64,000 bases of DNA from Gamsiella multidivaricata (GCF_025024155.1 NW_026251717.1:124001-188000); one strand, 5' to 3'; counted from the first letter of the stretch, positions 33,916-45,982 are shown. Notes: generated by a model from the sequence alone, not told the origin. Translations and numbers: made by a program.

Positions 33916-34953
33916 ATGGCCCCAACTCGCGTATTCGTCACAGGTGTCACCGGCTACATCGGCTCGACCACTATCGATAACCTCCTCCAGAACCCCACTG
34001 CTAAGTCCCGATTCACCTTCCGCGCCCTTGTTCGCTCACCCGAAAAGGCTTCTCAAGACGTCCGCCCCCTCGGCATCGAACCCGTCCTCGGCTCCCTCGA
34101 CGACCTCGACATCCTCGAACGCGAATCCGCTCAAGCTGATGTGGTTCTCAATCTCGCAGACGCCGATCATCTTCCCGCCGTCAAGGCTATTATCAAAGGA
34201 CTGCTTGCGCCTCGACAAGACGGGGCAAGGAAGCGACCGATTCTGATCCATACCTCTGGTACGAGTGTATTAGCCGATGGAGCGAACGGAAACCGAGCCA
34301 GCGATACAATCTACCACGACAACGATACCGCCAAACTTAACACTCTTGCACCCACACAACTCCATCGCAAGATCGACCTCGAAATCATCGATCCTTCTCT
34401 CGTCGGAAAAATCGACACCTACATCGTTGCCCCACCTACGATCTGGGGTTTGGGTTCCGGGCCCGGTAACTCTCACTCTATCCAGATCCCTTTCCAAATC
34501 CGTGCGTCACTCAAACATCGCCAGGCCCTTCAAATCGGTAAGGGTCTCAATATCTGGTCCCGCGTACACGTCCATGACCTGGCTCGCGTCTATACCGCAC
34601 TTTTTGAACGCGCACTCCAGGAGCCTCAAGGTAGCACCGGCAGCCTGCCCAAGAACAAGGATGCTTATTACTTTGCCCAGGCCGGAGATGATTTCGCCTA
34701 CGGAGATGTGGCCAAGGAGATCGCGAAGGTGTTCAAGGAATTGGGTATAAACGATTCGGGAGAGGTGAAAGGGACAGAGGCGGGTGAGGAGGAGAAGAAG
34801 TATTGGCCCGATGGTGCCGCAGCTCTGATCGGCGGGAACTCTAGATCGAGAGCGGTCAAGGCCAGGGAGTTGCTTGGGTGGGAGGCCGAGAGAGATGATT
34901 TTTGGGGATATGTGAGGGAGGAGGTTAAGCGCCTGCACAAAGAAGAGAAGTAA
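33916..34953 (+). CDS. Extended SDR / NAD(P)-binding epimerase-like protein 1
   Basis: An intronless 345-residue protein. The N-terminus has a Rossmann dinucleotide-binding motif VFVTGVTGYIGST (GxxGxxG), followed by FRALVRSPEKA, as in NmrA-like and atypical short-chain dehydrogenases. Other marks are ADVVLNLADADH, LIHTSGTS and DTYIVAPPTIWG, then a C-terminal substrate-domain region with KARELLGW near the end. The canonical YxxxK catalytic pair is not obvious, so it may act as a redox-sensing or atypical dehydrogenase; the substrate is unknown. The start lies in a strong CACCATGG context after a TATA box. A paralog lies about 1 kb downstream in the same orientation. Confidence 0.8.
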   Translation: MAPTRVFVTGVTGYIGSTTIDNLLQNPTAKSRFTFRALVRSPEKASQDVRPLGIEPVLGSLDDLDILERESAQADVVLNLADADHLPAVKAIIKGLLAPRQDGARKRPILIHTSGTSVLADGANGNRASDTIYHDNDTAKLNTLAPTQLHRKIDLEIIDPSLVGKIDTYIVAPPTIWGLGSGPGNSHSIQIPFQIRASLKHRQALQIGKGLNIWSRVHVHDLARVYTALFERALQEPQGSTGSLPKNKDAYYFAQAGDDFAYGDVAKEIAKVFKELGINDSGEVKGTEAGEEEKKYWPDGAAALIGGNSRSRAVKARELLGWEAERDDFWGYVREEVKRLHKEEK

Positions 34954-35913
34954 GATGCATACTTTTCAACCACTCTGTCCATATCACATCGAAGAACAAT
35001 AAACAGCTACGAAGGATGTCCAAAGAACTTGTTCTCCTCAACAAAATGATGTGCTTCTCAATGGGAATGAAGATATGGGATCCCCCTCAAGACCGCTGGA
35101 ATGTGCATTGGTTACGTTCACGTACACGTCTCGCGTCGAATCGGATGAAAGAGAATACGAGCACATTTTACAATGCTACATGCATATAATGCAAGACTCA
35201 GACGAAAGAGCAACACGCAACATCGTTCCTGAGGACAAACGGTCTGCAGTACTCGCTGCAGCCCATGGCGAAGGTCACTCTGGGACACACAGGATGGTGG
35301 AGGCCATTCACGCTAACAAATAGACATGGCCTCGACTAATCCATGATTGTTTGGACCTTATTAGACGTTTGACTTTCTTGTCTGTAAGTGAATATATAAG
35401 GGTAAAATATCGCCGTCTTCCTGCTTCGACAACTAAATCTTCTTCCATGTTTTCTTTGTCACGAGATACCCTTTGTTCGCCGCTGTGAGAGAGAGAGATC
35501 AGAAATGGCGAGAGCCATGGTAGAACATCGAATGGGCTGACAACAGGTGGTCGGGGCGAGCTTCTCTTCTTCCAACATTGCCTCCTTTGCGCTTTGCATT
35601 CATGAGTTCTCGCCAGGCGTTTTCCGTCATGATGAACTTCTTGGCTGAAGTCAATGAAGTGCTCTGGTGGTGGTCGTGATCAGTGCGAAGACGCGAAGAC
35701 TGATGAAAACAGCGCAGATTCCAGGATAATGAGCGCGAAAACTACGTCACCGGAGTGATGAACCGCACGCCCCTCCTAGATCTAGACTAGACTGGAGAAT
35801 CCCCACGCCATTGTATGCCGTTTCTATCTTCCCTTTCCTTCCCGCCTCCTTCAACCACAGCTCCTTCTTCTCGCACGCCTTCTTAACCACCGTCCCTCTC
35901 TCATTCCCAAACA
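34954..35913. other. Spacer between the SDR genes
   Basis: It contains the integrase relic (35160-35400). A TATATAAG at about 35393-35400 and a GAGAGAGAGA stretch at about 35488-35498 follow. The last 90 bases are the C/T-rich leader of SDR gene 2. No further gene is seen. Confidence 0.4.
35160..35400 (+). mobile_element. Retrotransposon integrase (H2C2 zinc domain) relic
   Basis: A plus-strand frame reads VPEDKRSAVLAAAHGEGHSG then THRMVEAIHANK, then an in-frame TAG, then TWPRLIHDCLDLIRR. This is the layout of the integrase zinc-binding domain of Ty3/gypsy-type polyproteins (H-x3-H, then YYWP, then a CxxC that is lost here). A TAG replaces the residues before TWP. Open coding continues upstream to about 35051. 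No LTRs were found, so this is a short, dead fragment. Confidence 0.6.
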
Positions 35914-36984
35914 ATGGCCCCCAACCTCCAAACCACGGGCCCCCTCCGCGTCTTCGTCACGGGCGCCACCGGATACATCGGCTCGACCGCCATCGACCTC
36001 CTCCTCCACAAAGGAACCACGCCCTCGCTCTACTCTCTCCGCGCCCTCGTCCGCTCCCCCAAAAAGGCCTCCCTCATCCTTCCCCTCGGCATCGAACCCA
36101 TCCTCGGCTCCCTCGACGACCTCGCCCTCCTCGAGCAAGAATCCGCTCAAGCAGATGTTGTCCTCTCCTTCGCCGACGCTGACCACCTCCCTTCCATCCA
36201 AGCAATCCTCAGAGGACTATCCCAACGCCCCCGCCCCGACGGCGGAAGGAAGAGACCCATCCTAATTCATACCTCAGGAACGGGCGTTCTCCTCGACAAC
36301 GCCTATGGCGCCTATGGCACCGAGACCATCTACTACGACAACGACCTCGCGAAGCTCAACTCTTTGGCGCCTTCGCAGCCACATCGAAACGTCGACCTCG
36401 AAATCATCTCCCCCGCCCTCGTCGGTCTCGTCGACACCTACATCGTCGCACCTCCAACCATCTGGGGGCAAGGCACCGGACCCGGGAACCATACCTCTAT
36501 CCAGATCCCCCTCCAAGTTCGAGCCTCCCTCCTTCATTCCCAAGCCATGCAGCTTGGTCAAGGGCTCAACGTCTGGTCGAAAATCCATGTCATTGACCTC
36601 GCACATCTTTATCTTTCATTGCTCGAACGTGCGCTTCAAGAGCCCCAGGATGACTCTATAACAGGAACGCTGCCAAAGAACCAGGACGCTTATTACTTCT
36701 GTCAGGAGGGTGAAGATTTTTCCTATGGCGACGTCGCAAAGGAGATCGCAAAGGCGTTTAAGGATCTTGGGATTAATGACTCGGGAACTGTCAGAGGAAC
36801 CAAGCCAGAGGAAGAATCAGCGCTCTGGCTCGAAGGTGCTGCTGGATCGATTGGAGGAAACTCGAGATCGAGGGCCATCAAGGCCAGAGAAATTCTCGGA
36901 TGGGTGCCGGAATTCAAGGACTTTGCAGGATACATTCACGACGAAATCAAGCGACAGCTCAAGGAGCAGGGTCGTCGGAGGTGA
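35914..36984 (+). CDS. Extended SDR / NAD(P)-binding epimerase-like protein 2
   Basis: An intronless 356-residue protein, collinear with SDR protein 1: VFVTGATGYIGSTAIDLLL, LRALVRSPKKASL, ADVVLSFADADHLPS, LIHTSGTGVLL, DTYIVAPPTIWGQGTGPGN and KAREILGW. It carries a short N-terminal addition (MAPNLQTTGPL) and is Arg-rich at the C-terminus. The two genes are clear tandem duplicates, well conserved across their length but with different promoters; no TATA box is evident here, while gene 1 has one. The enzymatic role is inferred from the Rossmann motif only. Codons are strongly C-ending in the first half. Confidence 0.8.
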   Translation: MAPNLQTTGPLRVFVTGATGYIGSTAIDLLLHKGTTPSLYSLRALVRSPKKASLILPLGIEPILGSLDDLALLEQESAQADVVLSFADADHLPSIQAILRGLSQRPRPDGGRKRPILIHTSGTGVLLDNAYGAYGTETIYYDNDLAKLNSLAPSQPHRNVDLEIISPALVGLVDTYIVAPPTIWGQGTGPGNHTSIQIPLQVRASLLHSQAMQLGQGLNVWSKIHVIDLAHLYLSLLERALQEPQDDSITGTLPKNQDAYYFCQEGEDFSYGDVAKEIAKAFKDLGINDSGTVRGTKPEEESALWLEGAAGSIGGNSRSRAIKAREILGWVPEFKDFAGYIHDEIKRQLKEQGRRR

Positions 36985-37149
36985 ACGCACCATACGCCGA
37001 CCTGTATCTACTGTACGTACGCCTCGAGAAATAAATTAAGAGCGTTTGTTCCACCACCAACCGATACCAACAGCCACTCGAGAACGGATAGTTCCTCCTG
37101 GTTTTCTCTTCCTTTTTCATTTTATTTCTTGTCAACATGCAAACGAGAA

Positions 37150-39662
37150 CTACTCTTGGTTCAGCTTGTTCATCACCTGCTCCACATCCGATAGCGGAAT
37201 GACGGGGCCATGTCCCGAGCACTTGGCCTTTTTCTTCAATTCGGCGCACAGCTCATCAATATCCGCATCATCAAAGTTCGGGTGCTTCGCAATATATTCC
37301 CATGCCTGCGGACAAGGAATCGCCTTCTCGCCCTCCGTCAGCGGTGGCAGCGTGTGCTTCTTACAGTCCTCATCATCCGGTAGCTGCGGATCCTCCTTGG
37401 CCACTATTGGTACCGTCGCCGTTCCCATCGATGTCGTCGCCGACGCGCCCGTGCCCGCGAACGTTTCTGTGTAATCCAACAGCTGATCGCTGAACAACGT
37501 CTCCACCGGATCATCGAACCCTGTGAAAAAGTCTCTCGGATCCGAAGGGTCACGGAAATCCGTAAACAGTGCCTGCGTCTGCTCATAGGTCAACGATGGC
37601 ATCGACATCGGGGCTGCCGGGGGCGTAAAGTGTACATGGCCATCCTTGTCCGTCTCAAACAGAGGTGTGTTCACAATATCCTCCAAAGTCGGTGACGGGC
37701 TATTGTCCGAGAACAACGCCAACGTACTTGCTGGGCTATCCAGGTTTGAATGATGCATCTTGTTTCCGAGTGGACTGCTCGTCAAACTCAGGTTGTTTGT
37801 CGCTCCAAACACAGCATTGCTGCCTGGACTATGGCCGCTAATCGTTGACGCTGGACTGCGGATGCTACTGATGTTATTGATATTGGTCGTGCTGTTAATG
37901 CTGTTGCTGTTGCTGGAGATATTGCTGTTATTGTGAATGTTGCTATGGTTCAGAATGCTGTTGTTGTTATTGTTGTTATTGTAAGTATTGCCCACTCTAT
38001 CCAGTAGTGACGAAAAGAGCGCCATGTTCTCTGGCGTGCCGTTCCTATATCTGGGTACAATCCCTGCAGAATCCGAGTACGAGACCTGTGAAATCGAATC
38101 CTGCTCTGGCGTCGGCAGGTCATGATCTAATGGCGAGTTCGGTACACTGTCCCCACCCGAGGATGGTGGTGTCCAAGGCAGACGATCACTGCCCACCAGC
38201 TTGGATCTACCAGAAACCACTGACGACGATGGCTTCTGAATAAGGCCAAGGTTACTCACGGCGACAGACGACGGCGAAAGCCGCTGCTGCTGGCCAGTTT
38301 CCTGGTTCCTAGGAAGACTCTGTATTTGTGTTGTTGCCATTTGTGTTGTGGCGGCAGCAGTATCTCCTTGGGATTTCGCGAGATTGTAGAGTCCAGGCTG
38401 GCTGATCGGGAAATCGAACGTGAACGATTGCTCCTTGAGAAAGTAGTTCTCCGTCTCGAGTTTCTGGACCAGTACCTTCAGGTTCATGTTTTCCTCCGCC
38501 AGCTTTGAATCAGATTTCGGCTCCATCTCCTCTAATTCCTTGATCCTATCCTCGAGAGACTTCACATATCTCTCCTTTCTCTCACGGAACGCTCTCTGAG
38601 CTGCACGGTTTTGCGCCTTTTTTTTTTAATGGGAACAAATTGCTTTTGTTAGACAACGATCTTTAAAAACACTGATGTTATTCAGTTAATATCTCATGCA
38701 TCCCAATTCTCCCTCGTATACTACGTGTACGTTGTTTTTGTCCCCTTAAACCTCTTTTTTGCCGTTCATGCATAGTGTTTGTTGATTGCCGCTATCGTAC
38801 ACAGGGGGCGACTCTCTCTTCCCAGCTGCCTTCCCGGACTCTCAGCCCCACCTCTTGATCCATCTTCCAGTGATCATTGAGCCCTCTTTACCAGTCACTG
38901 TACCAGATCCTTTTCTCTTGTTCAAAGTAAACGCAGAAAACTAACTATCTTCGCTGCTATATTATTTTGACAGCTTCTTTTTAGATGTGCACGGCGCGCA
39001 ACCATAAACTATAAACAAGCGAAGAAAGAAGAACCTCCGAGCATGTGGGCGATGATAAGGCCAGTCAGATTAAATCATAATTAGAATCAGAACTAACCTT
39101 TCGCTTGTTGGTGGGTTCCGTTGTAAGCGGCTTGCGTCCAGCCTTCTTGGGCGCAGGTTTCCCATCCGCTTGCATGTTCGCCTCATCTGCGTATGTATAC
39201 AACGGAGTCAATGACGAGTCAGATAAAAAGTGAGCAAAAACGACAGAACATGCAACCAAAATCCAAACAATGTTCATTGAACCATACCAGAGCTATTATC
39301 GCCCTCCGAATAATGGAGACCCTCGCCATTGGAACCTTTAGAGTCTATAGCATCGCATGCGAATGTAAGAAAAAAAGGAGATAAGTGCCAAAGGGTTTTT
39401 TGGGGGGTTATTTTTTGCCACCAATTGAGGGTAAAAATGAAAGTATTCTGTACTTACCACCATAGTGGTCTGACTTGTGGTGGAGTTGGTTGCTGAAGCG
39501 CTTGGTTTGGTCCTCATCAACACGATAGTGCTCCTGATGATGGGCGATGGCGTTTGATAACAGGTCCTGGGCATCTTTGTTGTCTTGCAGCATCTTTGCC
39601 CAGTCGCTATCGGTCAGGTTGACTGGGTACGCACTCAAAGGCTGTTGCTGTTGCAGCGACAT
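37150..39662 (-). CDS. YAP1: AP-1-like bZIP transcription factor (Pap1/Yap1 type)
   Basis: Four exons (39662-39458, 39344-39288, 39186-39098, 38616-37150) join in phase to 605 residues. The basic region RK-AQNRAAQRAFRERKERYV spans the exon 3/4 joint (residues about 116-136), followed by a leucine zipper (VKSLEDRIKELEE). The middle is Ser, Asn and Gln-rich with a polyasparagine tract. The C-terminus carries a Pap1-like cysteine-rich domain: IPCPQAWEYIAKHPNF, then DIDELCAELKKKAKCSG. In Pap1 and Yap1 this region masks a nuclear export signal and senses peroxide, so a role in oxidative-stress and drug response is expected. Four Cys lie in the C-terminal region, with no N-terminal Cys cluster. Intron 3 (481 bases) is unusually long, and its acceptor follows an A run. 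Confidence 0.85.
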
Positions 39663-42600
39663 TAGCGGCTGAAAGAGGAGGGTTCCGAAGAGACAAGGCG
39701 GAGACAAAAGGGGGGGAGGAGATCTAGAGGGTGAAAAGAGATGGAATGGGTATGTGTGGGATGGACAGGATGGGACGAGGTGAGCGAATGAGTGATAAAG
39801 AAAGATAAAGAAGGGTCCTTAAAAAAAAAAGCGCCAGTCGTGCTCACGGGAACACGGCGGCTTGCTTGCTTGAAGCGCAAGTAGTATGGCCAAGGCAAAC
39901 CAATCGGACTGCTCCCTGCCCATGCCCTTCATTGGTGGCAATTGCACAAATACAAATGCTCTTCTTTCTTGGATGCAGTATCCATACACGAACAAGTACA
40001 TTTTGTAATATATTTTGTCCTATGCATACCATAACAGCTTCGAGATGCAGTTCAGTACATCAATCCATCTTTCTATACAGCCTGGACAAAGTGGGGCGGT
40101 CCTGCCACTGTACCATCTCAACCGAGGCCGTGAATGAATATGGGTATAGCTCCTTTCATGCTTGACACCTTGACGCGTTCAGAAACGTGGACGCTGCTTA
40201 GGAGCGATCGGGGTAGAAATGGTCAGAATACCGACCTCTGATACAACGGTACGATCTGAAGCTCAATCGATCTGTAGATTTTCTGCTGAAGCCAGAAAGG
40301 CGGTCTGGTATCTTTTGCATCTCATATCCTCAATCATTATACAAAATGGTGCGGAGCAGCGCCATTGAAGCAACGTGCTTGTGTCATTTGCAACACCTGC
40401 AATTCTGGGCAATTAGATAACGACTTCATACTGAGAGGAAACTGGCTGGCTCAAGTGACGATTGATACAGTAAAAGCCAGGCCTATTTGGATCTGCGTTT
40501 TGAAGTCTTCCTTGATTCGGTCAAGTTTTGGCAATGGTTTGAGCTATTCCATCAATGCATCATATAACTAAACCTTTTCCTTGAGCGCCGTCATTTTGCT
40601 AGTATCGTTCCTGGGACTGTCCCTTCCGCACGTACCTCCCGAAGCATTCAAATCTAGTGCACAGTTATTGACACGTTAAGCACCGCCAGTTCTTGGTATG
40701 CTAAACCTTTTCGTATCCTGTCGATGGTTTCCTCCACTTCGAGACCCCACGTCGGCAACGAGGCTCTTGCAACCTACTGAGTGTCTTTAAATTTCCAGAA
40801 ACAGCGCAGAGAATTTCTTGCTAACCATGTGGGAGATCGCAACTTTGATCCACGCATTTCTCGGCATTGCATTTATCCAGGCCTGTATGGGCGAAGCAGT
40901 TGTTTTCATCGATTCAATCTGAGCAGGACGCTATAACAACGAACCCTAAAAGTCTCTGTACCGAAAGCGTACCTTGCTCTGGTCGAGCCTCTATAACCTG
41001 TTTCGCTGCTCCATCACTGCGTCCTAAACACATATTTCCTGCTTAGCGCATCCCCTAACCCTTCCTGATACCAGTCCTTCTTTTTGTACGCAGCCGGCGG
41101 CACCTATCCTTTGAAAGACTTATAATAGACGCCTCCTGCAACTCCATCTCATTTGATTTGATCTCATTATCGCTCTCGCTACGCAGCCAAGCCATCCCTC
41201 TGCGCCAATGGCATACTCCGGCAACGAAACCCTTCCCAACCGCTATAGTGCTCTCAAGAACTCTAACAGCTCTGTCAAATACATCGCAACAATCGCCTAC
41301 TAATTCTGGTATCTAAATGTCTTCCAGCGTCGCGGATAAGGCGTCTTGTCGAAAAAGTATGGCCAAGGCGCTGCGGCGCTAAAGACAGTTGTCGGGAGTC
41401 TCGAGCCGTCGTATCTTTGCTAATACCGCGAGCAGATATGCAAGGCCTTCAGTGTCAAGAATGCACTGAGAGAGATCGAGCTAATCAAGAAGTGGACAAT
41501 GCCACCGCAGTTGCTGGCACAACTGTACCAACTGTGGAAATCCATGGAGGCCCAGCTCCAACAGAAACATCTGGGCGAGCGATAGATGTTCAAGTAGAGA
41601 GCTATGTTCGGAGACCGTTGATATTGGTTTAAGTTCATCTTAGTGTTCCTTCGTATGGAGGGATCGCAACCGGAGCTGCCACGCCTGGGCTTGTTACAGT
41701 AATAGGTTAGACTCAATATGCCTTTTCTCTCCTTCTTCCGCCTTAGACTATACTTCCCCTCGGCCTCCTCTATCGGGAAGAGTAATTCCGGGGGGTATCC
41801 TTCGAAATTGAGCGATTCAATTCCAAGCAGTCGCTCCAACAAATACTTGAATGTCCCTTGGGGTTGGGGGGTGTGGGTCACGAAGTCCGTCAACGGTAAT
41901 TTCTTACTTGACTTCATCGCTCCCACGACACTGACGACCTCCATGGTTTTTGGCGTAGTTTTCGTCATCGGTATAGAGTGTAATGAAACCTCCTTGACAC
42001 CTGCATTTAGGCCCAGGTTCGCTTATGGCGAGCATGGCTCACGGTACAGAGCGCTGGTACGATAGGTAGTGTCGATTGGATGCACTCTAGACTAGAATAT
42101 GCAGTTTAGACTTAAAGGAAGCACCGGAAGTCGAAGATATGGATTGAGTAGCGCGTGAATGCCCTAGTAACTGTGGTGGACCCGCTTGCTTGATGCCGTA
42201 ACTCGCTGATAAAGGGAATGAAGCTGTTGTGAAAGACGCAACACGTCCTGGCGAAGTCGGCATGGGATAGTGTCTTGCGATGTGGATACTAATATCTAGG
42301 ATCTTAGGATTCTAATGATAGATTTGCCATCGTGTGTTTAGTATGATGGTGTACATGAATGAGGTTACAGGGCTTTACGGCTGCAACCCCTACTGCTATG
42401 ACTTTCATTGCTACCTATCGATGGGTCGGATCTGCTGCTGCAACATTCTAGATTTACTGCGCCCATACCCATAACACGACCATAGTCTACTGTGAACAAT
42501 CACTTCGAGTACTGATCTTCGGCGTTTAATCAGTACCTGCAGCGGGTTTTCGAAGGACCATCGTTTCTTCAAGCGTGCACCGTTGCAGAAAAAATCATCT

Positions 42601-42787
42601 TTCTGGATTGATCCCGCATATCGGATCAACCAAATGAGGAGAGAACGGATTGCCTGCATTCAAGGCCCTACAAGTAGATCAATCGTGCGCCAATTTCTCT
42701 TCTCTCAGATCTTCTCTAACACTATTGTGGGTGTTGAATCATTTTTTATGCTTTATTATTGAATAGACTGTAGACTGTGCATGTTCT
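39663..42787. other. Gene-poor stretch with short degenerate frames
   Basis: No gene can be supported over 3.1 kb. A promoter-like TTATAATAG at about 41122 precedes a 31-codon plus-strand ORF beginning at 41209 that stops quickly. A minus-strand frame at 41968-41670 (with TFKYLLERLLGIESLNFEGY and a basic end) looks protein-like but is unrecognised and lacks a clear start or exon partners. These may be relics. Confidence 0.4.
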
Positions 42788-44044
42788 TCACTTCGGTGGC
42801 AGATCCACGATGATGGGCTTGTTAAGCGGGCGATAATTGATATTGCAGGCTGAAGCATTGATACACACCGTTGACGACCCGGGGTTTTCACCATCCTGGG
42901 TCGCTATAGGGCGCCAGTCGATCTGTGAGACACCATACCCTTCGTGGATGTGACCAAAGACGTGATAAAGCGGTCGGACCACCTTCAATCTCTCCAAGAG
43001 CTCCCTGCAACCGACATGTATATTATTATCCTGGGGCACAATGTCGCCATGGCCCTTTGGAGGGCCATGAGTGATCAAGATATCCGTATCTACAGGAATA
43101 TGCTTCCAGATTTCTAATGGAGGTAAAATATGAAAAGAGCTCAGTAACGAAATCATTACACAAGAGACTACAGTGCATGACATCTGATCCTTACCATGGA
43201 GTTTGCCCCGCACTTCATTGAAAGCCCATTCATAAAACTCTGGCTGCCAAGGACTCGCCCAGATCCTATATCCCTCGATCCATCCCTCCCTTGGGTCCAC
43301 CGACTCAATTCCATCAGCAGCAGCAGCGCCCTCCGCATGAATTTCCTGTAACGTCTTCTGTTTCAATTCCAACTTTGCCTGCTTTTGCCATTTCTTGTAC
43401 AATACCTTGGCCCCATCAACAGTGTAGGACGAATTGTCCAAATAGACGATGCCGTGTCCCGCCGATTGAAGTTTTTCCACGGCTGCCTGATGATCTTCCT
43501 GAGCGGTGTGAAACCGGAACCAATTCTTCTCGTAAAACTCCTTGTCAAGGATGACATCGTGGTTGCCAGCAACGATGATTTTGAGCGGTATATGGGTCAG
43601 GGATTTCATCCAGCAAATGAACTGGTCGACCTGAGCTGTGGTACCCATCTTTGTGAAGTCGCCTGCATGCACTATTCAATTTTGACAACGATATCCAATG
43701 TGTTGGCAGAATAATTGTTATACAGAGCCCACAAAATACTGGATTCGTCGGGTTAATCGCTTCCCTCAAGGCTTACCTAGGATGTCGGCTTCGGGGATAG
43801 AATAGTTGTTGATATCGGTCATGTTATGGGTATCGCTGATACAGACCATCCGCAGCCAGTTCGGCCCCGGTTTCTCTGCAGGCATGTCTGGTGCAATATA
43901 CGTGTTCGGCGGCAATGATGCACTGGGCGTGTTGGATCCGTTATCGCCATTTTCCGCCTCCATTCGCTCTCGATGCAAGTTCCTAAAGTTCTGTGGTGGC
44001 GGATGTGGTTTGGAGGAGGACATTGATGAGATGAAGGAAGACAT
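42788..44044 (-). CDS. Calcineurin-like metallophosphoesterase (MPPED/UPF0046 type)
   Basis: Three exons (44044-43777, 43671-43195, 43113-42788) close in phase to 356 residues. Metal-binding motifs of the calcineurin-like fold appear in order: CISDTHN (D-x-H), LVHAGDFT (GDxxx), VAGNHD (GNHD), ILITHGPPKGHGD and HVFGHIHEGYG (GHxH). The layout matches the MPPED1/MPPED2-like branch of phosphodiesterases. Substrate and location are unknown; no signal peptide or membrane helix is seen, so it is probably cytosolic. The start at 44044 is the first ATG; another in-frame ATG lies at 44023. The insert between GNHD and the HGPP motif is long, as usual in this branch. Confidence 0.85.
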
Positions 44045-44208
44045 GGAGAAAGGAATTAGACCTCATTGCAAGGGATCATGGCCGAAGACACTGCGCCTCC
44101 TCCCCCTCCCACCTCCCTTTTCCTGCGACTAATTCTACCACTACACAGACGCGCCATGTGCTGTGCTCTGAGAGTGCCTCGATAAAGATATATAAATATT
44201 AATATGCT

Positions 44209-44640
44209 TCAGTAGTTCATTTGTTTACTGCAACCATACAATGGGCGTGCCCTGTTTATTCTAATGACGCTTGCCGTACGGAATACTATGCTAGTAAATG
44301 GCTTTCGTACTATGGGCGCGATAATGGTCGCCTTAGCGCTTACTAGCTGCGACTCAGATGGCAGACAAGGTTGTCCGATGAGGGCGATATTGTGGGCATC
44401 GAGAGTGTCTCGATGGATGTATGGGTTGCATCCCTGTGAAAGATAAAAGCAGGATCTCATGGTGGGCCTGGCGGTATATGTACCGGTGGTTAAAAAAAGC
44501 GACATGATATGTATCTTTTGTAAAAATATCTCATGGACGTCGTGTGCAGGAATACCAGCTTCGTGCGAGTGTTGAGCTTGGCACTCCCATACATAATAAT
44601 CTTCACGCCTAGCGGTCTCTACAAGTAGACCTTGAATAAA
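44209..44640 (-). pseudogene. Possible TnpB-like zinc-ribbon tail, degraded
   Basis: A minus-strand frame near 44450-44380 reads YIHRDTLDAHNIALIG, preceded about 35 residues earlier by a broken Cys segment (EDYYVWEC). The HRDxxxAHNI phrase after a C-x-x-C pair is typical of the last RuvC motif of TnpB and fungal Fanzor-like proteins. No complete domain is present and the frame has no plausible start. Weak assignment. Confidence 0.3.
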
Positions 44641-45982
44641 AAGTACCACGACTTGATATGATCCACGAAACCTTGTGGAGCCATCCCCCTAGCTGGTGAT
44701 CTTGCTTTGCATGATGTTGACTCTTGGATAGAAGATTGCATTCGTCGTTTGGATTGTCCCTGGAAGGCGTTGCACCTGCTTTAATGGATTCATCGCTTGA
44801 TGGGCATCTTAATGGTTGTTACAAAGCGGCTCTCTGCTACAACATGCCCGAAACCGTGTCTGGGCTCATATGGCAATATTGATACCTCATCCTGCGGCAA
44901 TGACAGCCTGGTCAGGACCAAAGCCAACAATAGACGCATTCGCTAAATCGACCTGATTGGTAAACTTGAAGGCTAGCAATGCTGTGTTTTGATCCCACAG
45001 ACTCGCCTCGATGTCCATGATGTCGACTTGCCTCTGCCATGTGGTGCCGAAAAGGCGACCAACTTGGCTTACGGAGATCGAAGGCTAGTATCTACGACTC
45101 TATACCCTTTGCCCTGACCATGTTCATAAGGATGCAGTGCCTCTGCAACGCGTCTACTTTCCAGAGGTCTACCTCAGGGGAACAACAGGAGGTGTATTAG
45201 CCTTATAAGCGACTTTCTTGGCTTGCCTTCGAGCAATCTAAAGAGTGGTCAAATTCTGCCCGAATAGCCGCAAGCTCTCCTTGAAGTAGGTGTTATTCTT
45301 CTGGTATACGTATACCAAACTCGGCTCGGCTCGATGGTTCTGGCACCCATACTTGCCTGGGTGGCAGCCATATGCAGAGCTCGAGCTGTGCGGTGGGCTT
45401 CCAGGGGTATGAGGGACGTTTGTGTTCAGGGCGATGTCCGAAGAATAGTTGACGGATTAGCTTTCCATAATCTTACCTCCGCAGGCTTTCAGCCTGACCA
45501 CGCCTCATGAATACTTCATCGCCTGCAGAATGGGCTTTTAAAACTCCTTGAATCCTTGGCTGCTCTTCCTCAATGGGACGGCCAAAGGATTTTTAATAGG
45601 GTCTCATCTGAAAATAGCATGAAGCTTTTACAAAGCGTTACCAGGGGGGGATCTGGACCATGCTTCCTGGGGCAATTATACGTTTATTTGCCAAGACCTG
45701 AAGTTTAAATCGTCGGTGCCGCCGTTCTGGCGATTTATGGATGTGGGCATGTTGAGTATGTTACACTGTATAGCTTAACGAAAGAGAGGGTAGGATAGGA
45801 TAGTGTTTGTCGACATATCAGTCGTTCACCATGTTTGCCAAAGAAAAGAAAAAAGTAAATACCTTGTGGTACAACAAAAGCCAATTAGTAATATAGTGCT
45901 GTTGAACAGCGACAAATACGCAGCGATCCATCTCCTTCCTTTCAATCGCCTCCACAATGATACCGTCTTCGATAAGTTGCAC
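44641..45982. other. Region of decayed coding fragments
   Basis: Several open but broken stretches occur on both strands. One minus-strand run of about 50 codons at 45040-44889 (VDIMDIEASLWDQNTALLAF) is not recognised. On the plus strand 45296-45788 is mostly open with two stops. No gene can be assembled. Confidence 0.35.
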
